From WRMR01 sp031548645 (lineage in GTDB: Bacteria > Planctomycetota > Planctomycetia > Pirellulales > Thermoguttaceae), in NCBI GenBank assembly GCA_031548645.1, contig JAVBQX010000200.1:1-16958 (forward strand): a stretch of DNA of 16,958 nt, in the 5' to 3' direction. Below the pieces are notes generated by a model that was not told the origin of the DNA, did not search any database, and saw only the letters and a program-made list of their open reading frames with translations. Position 1 is the stretch's first letter, and each line of letters opens with the position of its first letter. The translations under genes and the position numbers were made by a program. Below are positions 11,713 through 16,958 of this stretch, piece by piece.

Positions 11713-12032
11713 TCAACGAAGACGCGGTGTGAAATCAGTGCGAACAGACAAAGTTGGAAGCCGCGAACGTTTTTTTCTCGCAGATACTGTACTATGGCTT
11801 TCAGCGAATATTTTCAGGAACTTTTTCCCGTAGTGCCAACTCATAGTCATGGCGTTTGCCAAGGATTTACTGCAATTGCGCGAAATTTAAAAGCTCGCGA
11901 TAATAATAGCGAAAATGCCTTTTTTCCGCAAGAGGAATAATCGCTATAAATTGATTCGTCTTCATTCTGAGTTGATAATGGGAAAACTGCGCAGTATAGC
12001 TGCGATTGTAAATCACATGATATATGCCCCAC
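11713..12032. other. 320-nt A+T-rich gap without a recognisable gene
   Basis: This stretch separates the Fsr gene from the GT9 gene, both on the minus strand. It holds two small unassigned minus-strand reading frames (45 and 61 codons), neither with a convincing ribosome site or recognised motif. It also holds a 5-bp hairpin (11990-11994 with 12000-12004) followed on the minus strand by CAGTTTT, which might weakly terminate the Fsr transcript, and the candidate promoter at 11903-11931. Base composition is clearly A+T-richer than the flanking housekeeping genes. Confidence 0.5.
11903..11931 (-). promoter_or_regulatory. Possible sigma70-type promoter for the LPS operon
   Basis: On the minus strand, TTGCGG (rc of 11926-11931) is followed after exactly 17 nt by TATTAT (rc of 11903-11908). 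The -10 matches the consensus at 5 of 6 positions, but the -35 at only 3. The transcript would start about 185 nt before the GT9 ATG at 11712. The spacing is right, but the region is A+T-rich, so chance matches are likely. Confidence 0.35.
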
Positions 12033-13265
12033 TTATGGATCGGTCTGTTGGGACTGCCTTGATTTGATCTTGCGCATATTCGGAAGGAAAATAGTAACAA
12101 TTCCCAAAAGCGGCATATAGGAACAAATTTGGTAGACGAAAAAAATACCGTATCGGTCCGCAAGATGCCCCAGGACCGCCGACGAGATTCCCGCGATGCC
12201 GAACGCAAAACCGAAGAACAGGCCGGCAATCATCCCGACTTTGCCGGGAAGCAGTTCCTGCGCATAGATCAAAATGGCGGAAAACGCCGACGAAAGGATC
12301 AACCCGATGACAACGCTGAGTACGCAGGTCAGCCACAAGCTGTTGACGTAGGGCAGCAACATGGTGAACGGGGCAACCCCGAGGATGGACACCCAGATCA
12401 CGTATTTTCGGCCAAAACGGTCACCGATAGGGCCGCCGATCATGGTGCCCGCCGCGACGGAAAAACCGAATAAGGCCAAGCAATATTGTGCCTGTTGAAT
12501 GGAGACCTCGAATTTTTGTATCAGGTAAAACGTGTAATAACTCCCCAAACTGGACCAATAAACGTACTTGGAAAAAATCAACGTCAAAAGCACGCAAAGC
12601 GAAATGACCACGGTGCGGGTCGGCAAAACCGGACCTCGTCTGACTTCGGCATCGGCTTTGCGTTTTTCCCGGATGACGAGCAACTGCTGTTTGTACCATT
12701 GGCTGACCGGCAACATCATGGTGACCGCCACCATTGGAATCACGACGAACCAGACGAGGTTCTTCTGACCGGTCCGGGTGATAAACGTCGCGGCAAGCAA
12801 AGGCCCCAGCGTCCCGCCGAAATTTCCCCCGACCTGGAAAAGGGATTGTGCAAAGCCGAAGCGCCCCCCGGACGCAAGATAGGCAAGCCGCGATGCTTCG
12901 GGGTGAAAAACCGCCGATCCGATTCCGAACAACACGACGGCAATCAGGACCATGGCGTAGGATGACGCATAGGCAAGGAGAATCAGCCCCGTCATGGTGA
13001 CCGTCATGCCAAACGGCAAAGCGTAAGGCTGAGGATGCCTGTCCGCATACCAGCCGACAAGCGGCTGAAAAACGGAGGCCGCAATCTGGTAGACCAGCGT
13101 GATCACGCCGATCGCCGCCATGTTCAGCGACAGCGATTCATGCAGAATCGGGTAAATCGCCGTGATCATCGCCTGCAAGGTGTCGTTGAACGTGTGGAAC
13201 AGACTCAGGGTCACAAGGATCGTGACAGAGGTTTTTCCCGAAATCCCTTGAGTCAGCGTCGACAT
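12033..13265 (-). CDS. fsr: MFS exporter of the fosmidomycin-resistance (Fsr) family
   Basis: This is a 12-TM major facilitator of 410 aa from the ATG at 13265. It aligns closely by eye with E. coli Fsr, which exports fosmidomycin; the natural substrate here is unknown. Shared blocks include the first-helix LFHTFNDTLQAMITAIYPIL, FQPLVGWYADRHPQPYALP, GIGSAVFHPEASRLAYLASG, QSLFQVGGNFGGTLGPLLA, FSKYVYWSSLGSYYTFYLI, GGPIGDRFGRKYVIW, SILGVAPFTMLLPY, SAFSAILIYAQELLPGKVGM and LFFGFAFGI. The chosen start gives an N-terminus like other family members, with AGG 8 nt upstream. However, the frame is open to a TTG at 13334. A near-perfect AAGGAG lies at 13336-13341, just before ATGs at 13331 and 13325, so a 20-22-residue longer form is possible. 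It is divergent from the next MFS gene. Confidence 0.9.
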   Translation of the reverse strand: MSTLTQGISGKTSVTILVTLSLFHTFNDTLQAMITAIYPILHESLSLNMAAIGVITLVYQIAASVFQPLVGWYADRHPQPYALPFGMTVTMTGLILLAYASSYAMVLIAVVLFGIGSAVFHPEASRLAYLASGGRFGFAQSLFQVGGNFGGTLGPLLAATFITRTGQKNLVWFVVIPMVAVTMMLPVSQWYKQQLLVIREKRKADAEVRRGPVLPTRTVVISLCVLLTLIFSKYVYWSSLGSYYTFYLIQKFEVSIQQAQYCLALFGFSVAAGTMIGGPIGDRFGRKYVIWVSILGVAPFTMLLPYVNSLWLTCVLSVVIGLILSSAFSAILIYAQELLPGKVGMIAGLFFGFAFGIAGISSAVLGHLADRYGIFFVYQICSYMPLLGIVTIFLPNMRKIKSRQSQQTDP

Positions 13266-13448
13266 GGCCTTTGCCTGACAAAAATGCCGTGGAAATGAAA
13301 AACACCATCGTAATGCCAATTTCATTTCCATCAAGCTCCTTGTCCCAACGGGCTTGTTGAAATCGTTGAACTGTCGGCCATCATTTCTGCCTGAGCGAAT
13401 CCTTGATACAGCCCTTGTTTTCGCGCGATTATCAAAAATTCCAGTCAG

Positions 13449-13487
13449 CCGCCCTGTCAGAAAAAGACGGTCGGTTTTTTTATTTTT
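13449..13487 (+). terminator. Terminator-like hairpin with long T-tract upstream of the MFS promoter
   Basis: On the plus strand CTGTC (13454-13458) pairs with GACGG (13466-13470, one G-T pair) around an AGAAAAA loop. The stem extends through a bulge by CCG (13449-13451) with CGG (13472-13474). TTTTTTTATTTTT (13475-13487) follows directly. It looks like an intrinsic terminator reading rightwards, yet there is no plus-strand gene just upstream. It lies 40 nt before the -10 of the next gene, so it may insulate that promoter or end an antisense or small RNA. Confidence 0.4.
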
Positions 13488-13500
13488 CCGCCGACAGCGG

Positions 13501-13532
13501 TTGTGGAATTGGCCATGCGGTTGTGTTATAAT
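13501..13532 (+). promoter_or_regulatory. Extended -10 promoter of the coiled-coil MFS gene
   Basis: A consensus TATAAT at 13527-13532 is preceded by TGT at 13524-13526, giving an extended -10 element (TGnTATAAT). A poor -35 (TTGTGG at 13501-13506, 20-nt spacer) is compatible with an extended -10 promoter. Transcription would begin near 13539, about 36 nt before the preferred ATG. Confidence 0.65.
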
Positions 13533-13574
13533 CCGTGAGTCTATTTCCTGAATTTGATCACCTTTTACTTTGGA

Positions 13575-15152
13575 ATGAAACGGATTATGTCAACAGCGAA
13601 ACAACCGTCCACCTGGACGAAAACGATCGTCGCTTCCATGACGAGCTACATCGATGCCGGTTCCATCGTCGCCGGCGCCGCGGGGCTGACGATGTGGCAG
13701 GCCTATCTCGGCATGTCGCAAAATCAGGTCGGCCTGCTCAACGCGTGCAGCGCAAACGCACTTTCCGCCGCCGTGGGAGCCTTGATCGGGGGGCGAATCT
13801 GCGACCTTCTCGGACGAAAGCTCGTTTATACCTATGATCTTTTGTTTTACATTCTCGGAATGCTGATCATCATTTTCAGCGGCAGCTATCCGATGTTGCT
13901 GCTCGGTTTTGCCATCGTCGGACTTTCTGTCGGTGCCGACGTGTCCGCTTCCTGGACGCTGATTGCCGAAAACGCCCCGGCCGAAAACCGGGCCCGTCAC
14001 TGCGGAACGGCCCAGTTGATGTGGGCTCTCGGTCCGTGTGTCGTGTTGTTGCTTTCGGCAATTCTCTCCTTCTATCTCAGCGACCCGGCCAAGGACAAAT
14101 CACTGAAGGAGATGACCGACCAGGTCAATGCCGTCAAGGCAACGCAGACACAATTGTTGAAAAGCGAGAAAACCTCACTTGGTTTGGAAAAAACGCTGCA
14201 AAAGCAGGCCAAAGACGATGCCTTGGCCGCGGCCCTGCTTCCCCAGGTGCAAACGCAACTTGCACAGGTGAAGACGCAACTGGATCAGGTCCAGGTAAAG
14301 CTCAATGCCATTGAACCCGATCAGAAGGCACTCGCTTATGAACTGGCGAAAAAATACCTGCCGGGCAACAAGCTCGTTTTCGCCCATTTGGCTGTGATCG
14401 CGTTCATCGTCTGGATCATGCGGCTCCGAATGCCGGAATCAGAGGAATGGGTTTCCAACAAACAAAAGGAAAAGGAACTCATCGAAGCCGGCGTCTGGCA
14501 AAAAACAAGCTACTGGGATTTATTCACCAATCCCAACAATCTGCGGGGTTTGATGCTGCTGATCGGGGTTTATATGGTCTGGAATCTTGCGGCCGGAACG
14601 GGCGGTGGCATGTTGCCCTACATTTACAAGGCGGCCGGCGGCGTCACCGTCGGCCAATCGCAGGCTTTGACCGCGCTGCTGTTCGGTACTTCGTGTTTTG
14701 CCACGCTGTTCATTTTCATGACGCTTGCCGACAAGTACAGCCGACGCGTGATTTACTGTGTTATCGCCTGTTTGTACATCGCCGCCTGGGGCTTGCTGAT
14801 GCTGCCGAAGGAATTTCTCGGCATCGGAATTTTCGCCATTGCCTCGATTTTAATGGGCGTCAACAACGGTTCCGGCCAGCAGGCGTTTTACCAGATGTGG
14901 GCCGCGGAAATGTTCCCGGCGCGATATCGGGCGGCGGCCCAGGGCTTTTCGTTCTTTACGGCTCGTTTCTGCCTGAGCATTTGGCTGTTCATCAGCGCAA
15001 CCATCATCGGCGAAAATGGCGAAGGTCTGCCGATCGCCGCCATGATCCTCGTCGGTTTCGCCACGATCAGCATGTTGATCGGCACGATTTTCTGCCCCGA
15101 CACGGCGGGGAAAACGCTGCAACAGATTGAAGAGGAACGTTACGGAAAGTAA
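13575..15152 (+). CDS. MFS permease (sugar-porter-like) with a coiled-coil insertion
   Basis: This membrane transporter is 525 aa from the ATG at 13575. TTG 13554 and ATG 13587 are alternative starts; none has a clear ribosome site. MFS motif A is seen as GGRICDLLGRKLVY after TM2. PESEEW follows TM6, and AEMFPARYRAAAQGF near the C-terminal half resembles the sugar-porter PExxPxxxR signature. Helices 1-5 end at about 14080. Codons for about 90 residues follow (14085-14364), encoding a Gln/Leu/Lys-rich, Gly-poor helical stretch with heptad-like spacing (LAQVKTQLDQVQVKL). TM6 then begins with LVFAHLAVIAFIVWIM. By standard MFS topology this insertion would lie in the periplasm. The substrate cannot be inferred. 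It has its own extended -10 promoter and a strong terminator, so it is probably a single-gene unit. Confidence 0.85.
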   Translation: MKRIMSTAKQPSTWTKTIVASMTSYIDAGSIVAGAAGLTMWQAYLGMSQNQVGLLNACSANALSAAVGALIGGRICDLLGRKLVYTYDLLFYILGMLIIIFSGSYPMLLLGFAIVGLSVGADVSASWTLIAENAPAENRARHCGTAQLMWALGPCVVLLLSAILSFYLSDPAKDKSLKEMTDQVNAVKATQTQLLKSEKTSLGLEKTLQKQAKDDALAAALLPQVQTQLAQVKTQLDQVQVKLNAIEPDQKALAYELAKKYLPGNKLVFAHLAVIAFIVWIMRLRMPESEEWVSNKQKEKELIEAGVWQKTSYWDLFTNPNNLRGLMLLIGVYMVWNLAAGTGGGMLPYIYKAAGGVTVGQSQALTALLFGTSCFATLFIFMTLADKYSRRVIYCVIACLYIAAWGLLMLPKEFLGIGIFAIASILMGVNNGSGQQAFYQMWAAEMFPARYRAAAQGFSFFTARFCLSIWLFISATIIGENGEGLPIAAMILVGFATISMLIGTIFCPDTAGKTLQQIEEERYGK

Positions 15153-15163
15153 CACGGAAATGA

Positions 15164-15210
15164 AAACACGGAGTGCGAAAAACAAATTTCGCACTCCGTG
15201 TTTATTTTTT
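15164..15210. terminator. Strong bidirectional intrinsic terminator
   Basis: A perfect 17-bp stem is formed by 15164-15180 (AAACACGGAGTGCGAAA) and 15187-15203 around an AACAAA loop. It is followed by a T-rich tract (ATTTTTT, 15204-15210) on the plus strand. On the minus strand the stem is followed by TTTTCATTT. It therefore ends both the MFS gene to the left and the convergent lipoprotein gene to the right. Confidence 0.93.
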
Positions 15211-15271
15211 GCAATCTATGCGACAATGGCATCGCGACGAAGAGTCGAAACGCCGTCAAATCGGCAAGCCA

Positions 15272-15445
15272 TCAGATGGCGATATCGTCGGCCGAAGCGT
15301 CGGAGGTGGTGGTCGAGCTGTTGGTGTCGTCAAAATTAACCGTACCGGAATCGTTGGCTTTCGGGCCACCGGACGTTTTCGGGCAACCGGCGACGACGGT
15401 CAAAAGAAACAGGAACGCAAAACCTGCGGCAATCAGTTTTTTCAT
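15272..15445 (-). CDS. Small predicted lipoprotein (57 aa), function unknown
   Basis: An ATG at 15445 opens a 57-codon frame ending in TGA at 15272-15274. The protein starts MKKLIAAGFAFLFLLTVVAG and continues C21-PKTSGG. It thus has a positively charged n-region, a hydrophobic core and a lipobox (VAGC) for signal peptidase II, with lipid attached at C21. The mature part is only 37 residues, rich in Ser, Thr and Asp (NSSTTTSDASADD), without further cysteines. The residue after the lipid Cys is Pro rather than Asp, which by the E. coli rule favours the outer membrane. AAAGGA lies about 9 nt upstream of the ATG, a candidate promoter lies 100 nt upstream, and the 17-bp terminator lies downstream. 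Length resembles entericidin-like small lipoproteins, but no specific homology is recognised. Confidence 0.78.
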   Translation of the reverse strand: MKKLIAAGFAFLFLLTVVAGCPKTSGGPKANDSGTVNFDDTNSSTTTSDASADDIAI

Positions 15446-15547
15446 GGAATGGATCCTTTCAAATTTCAGTTTGTCAATTCAAATTTGTCATTTGATTGTT
15501 TCAGCTTAAGCATGGGACTCGGTTACAAGTCGGGACATATACAATAC

Positions 15548-15575
15548 ATGCTATCGAAAACTCCTAGCTTGTCAA
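15548..15575 (-). promoter_or_regulatory. Candidate promoter of the small lipoprotein gene
   Basis: On the minus strand a perfect TTGACA (rc of 15570-15575) is followed after 16 nt by TAGCAT (rc of 15548-15553), a 4-of-6 match to the -10 consensus. Transcription would start near 15541, leaving a leader of about 95 nt. That leader holds an A+T-rich imperfect repeat (two copies of a TGACAAA...AAATTTGA-like unit within about 15455-15495). Confidence 0.45.
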
Positions 15576-15607
15576 TGCCTCTCAAATCCGCACGGCATTC
15601 ATATCGA

Positions 15608-15631
15608 GAGAGGCCGGAAATATCGCCTCTC
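15608..15631 (-). terminator. Hairpin overlapping the end of the heparinase-like gene
   Basis: GAGAGGC at 15608-15614 pairs with GCCTCTC at 15625-15631 around a 10-nt loop, giving a 7-bp stem that overlaps the stop codon of the minus-strand gene at 15630. No T-tract follows, so it may be a weak terminator or a 3'-end structure. Confidence 0.35.
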
Positions 15632-16958
15632 AATAGTGACCTCCCTGCGACGGACGGAAAAAAGTCGCGGTTATGACGACCCGGCCGTCAATCGGTTCGG
15701 CAAAGACCGCAAGCATGGTGCATCCCTTGTTTCGGTTTTCCTGTTCCGTGGGGGGCGTCATCGCAACGGTTTCAAATTTTGTCGCATTGTCCGATGCCAG
15801 TGTCACATGGAATTCTTTCCCTGATTGACGCAATGTCGCCGCCTTGCCGTCGAGGGTCACATCGGCGCGGGTGACCATGCCCCAGCGGACGGGTTCCTCG
15901 ACGCCTTCCAGCACGTCTTCAACCGTGACCAAACCGTTGCCAGTCAACTTGACCGTTCTGGTTGCCGATTTGACCTGCCCGGGATACGCGGCCGTCATGT
16001 CGCAAACCGCGGTGCAACCGGACGAATCGGATTGAAAATCAACGATGGGGCACACGGCCTTTTTGTCCTGAATTTTGTCGCCGATGACAAGCGTGTTGTG
16101 GCTTCGGTTGTTGTTCCGGAAATAACCGAAACGCTGGGCCCCGAAATAGCCGGGCATATTGTAATCGTCGGCCCCGAGGTCGCAGGCCCAACGCACGCCG
16201 GCGGCGTCGAGCACGAAAGTGCCGATGTCGAGCTGCCCGTGATTGGCCTTGTTGTCGCCGCCCTTGAAACCGACGAACACAGCGTCCGGGTCGGTCCAAC
16301 TCGTTCGCATGGTCACGACATCCTGGATGCCGCGATACAATTTCGCCCGGGGCGTGTCCTTGAAATCAGCCTCCGTTCCGGCGGGGTTATACCAGATCGC
16401 CTGCAGAACGGCCCAGCGTCCGCCGCCGAGCATTCCGCGTTTTTCATAAAATTTGCGAAGCCAAAACGCGTAATCCGGTCGGTCGTAGAATTGCGACAAG
16501 GCGTACATCATCGGCGTGGCGCTGGCTCCTTCACTGCAATCGGCGTAATTGAAGTTCGTGTACATCGGGCCGATCATGCCCATGTAATAATCGCCCGTCA
16601 CGTCGAAACCCGGCGTTGCGAGCAGCCCGAAATCGTCGCCGCACACGTCGCGCAGCGCCATGATCATTGCGCCGGAAAAAGTCGCGCCGTAGGACCAGTA
16701 CATCGGCCCCTCGGGATAGGCGCCGTCGGGTTTGTAAACGCTCAAACCGTTTGGCAGGCTCGCGACGGCATGGCTGACGATTTGCCCGGCGAGTTCCGGC
16801 TCGTCTTCGGCGACGGCCAGCGCGGCGATGGTCAACCCGCTGTTGCAGACTTCGTTCCAGTTGTTGTGCGACCGGACCCACCAGTCGTTCTTTTGATAAA
16901 TTTCCAACCCCGTTTCGAGGGCGTGCTTTTTGATCGCCCCGCGAATTTCGGCCTTGTC
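15630..16958 (-). CDS. Heparinase II/III-family protein (5' end outside window)
   Basis: The frame is open to the right window edge, so the N-terminus, any signal peptide and part of the alpha/alpha-toroid domain are missing; 442 residues are visible. The sequence matches the heparinase II/III-like fold: an all-helical part with NNWNEVCNSG (visible residues 32-41) and YPEGPMYWSYG (81-91), then a beta-sandwich domain. That domain opens with NHGQLDIGTFVLDAAGVRWA (His codon at 16239-16241) and contains NNNRSHNTLVIGD (His codon at 16098-16100). In the family, conserved Tyr, Glu and His residues of these motifs carry out beta-elimination on uronic-acid polysaccharides, and the His-bearing strand region binds metal. 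Members act on heparin/heparan sulfate, alginate or other uronans; the substrate here is unknown. It would normally be exported, and fits a polysaccharide-degrading lifestyle. Confidence 0.87.
   Translation of the reverse strand, partial: DKAEIRGAIKKHALETGLEIYQKNDWWVRSHNNWNEVCNSGLTIAALAVAEDEPELAGQIVSHAVASLPNGLSVYKPDGAYPEGPMYWSYGATFSGAMIMALRDVCGDDFGLLATPGFDVTGDYYMGMIGPMYTNFNYADCSEGASATPMMYALSQFYDRPDYAFWLRKFYEKRGMLGGGRWAVLQAIWYNPAGTEADFKDTPRAKLYRGIQDVVTMRTSWTDPDAVFVGFKGGDNKANHGQLDIGTFVLDAAGVRWACDLGADDYNMPGYFGAQRFGYFRNNNRSHNTLVIGDKIQDKKAVCPIVDFQSDSSGCTAVCDMTAAYPGQVKSATRTVKLTGNGLVTVEDVLEGVEEPVRWGMVTRADVTLDGKAATLRQSGKEFHVTLASDNATKFETVAMTPPTEQENRNKGCTMLAVFAEPIDGRVVITATFFRPSQGGHY

Noticed and set aside
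11713..11850. 45-codon minus-strand frame ending directly before the GT9 ATG (TGA then ATG)
   Set aside because: The abutting stop and start would suit translational coupling, but there is no ribosome site, and the peptide (starting MTMSWHYGKKFLKIF) has no recognisable motif. It is too weak to call a gene.
11847..12032. 61-codon minus-strand frame just after the fsr stop
   Set aside because: No ribosome site, no recognisable motif, and A+T-rich sequence of unclear origin; probably a chance frame or a decayed remnant.
15173..15676. 167-codon plus-strand frame across the lipoprotein and the heparinase 3' end
   Set aside because: It starts inside the strong terminator hairpin and runs antisense to the lipoprotein, which has a proper lipobox and ribosome site.

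Overview
This window is a stretch of bacterial chromosome, about 60% G+C in the housekeeping genes. It most resembles the PVC superphylum, perhaps Lentisphaerota, Kiritimatiellota or Verrucomicrobiota. The assignment is an inference from the RpoC sequence style, a complete ADP-heptose (Gram-negative LPS core) pathway and a heparinase II/III-type polysaccharide lyase. No 16S gene is present to settle it. I found no tRNA, rRNA, CRISPR array or intact mobile element.

Layout. (1) 2-4288, plus strand: rpoC, lacking only its first ~30 codons at the window edge, followed by a long-stem terminator. (2) 4425-6686, plus strand: a CPA2/KefB-type cation:proton antiporter with an extra membrane bundle and two C-terminal RCK_C domains. 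(3) 6760-11712, minus strand: an LPS-core operon read from right to left as a GT9 glycosyltransferase, hldE, gmhA, gmhB and hldD. The four heptose genes are packed with 3-nt spacing, an 11-nt overlap and a 4-nt overlap. Together they convert sedoheptulose-7-phosphate to ADP-L-glycero-beta-D-manno-heptose, and the GT9 enzyme at the head of the operon could use that donor. (4) 12033-13265, minus strand: an Fsr-family (fosmidomycin-resistance) MFS exporter. It is divergent from (5) 13575-15152, plus strand: a second MFS permease with an unusual ~90-residue coiled coil between TM5 and TM6. (6) 15272-15445, minus strand: a 57-aa lipoprotein gene. It shares a 17-bp bidirectional terminator with the convergent MFS gene. 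(7) 15630-16958, minus strand: a heparinase II/III-family protein, cut at its 5' end by the window edge.

Most of the window is ordinary core and accessory metabolism. The observations most worth checking are the coiled-coil insertion in the MFS permease, the small lipoprotein, the shortened zinc loop of GmhB, the antiporter architecture, and the A+T-richer GT9 gene with its featureless 320-nt upstream region. I did not see convincing evidence of a wholly new multi-gene system.
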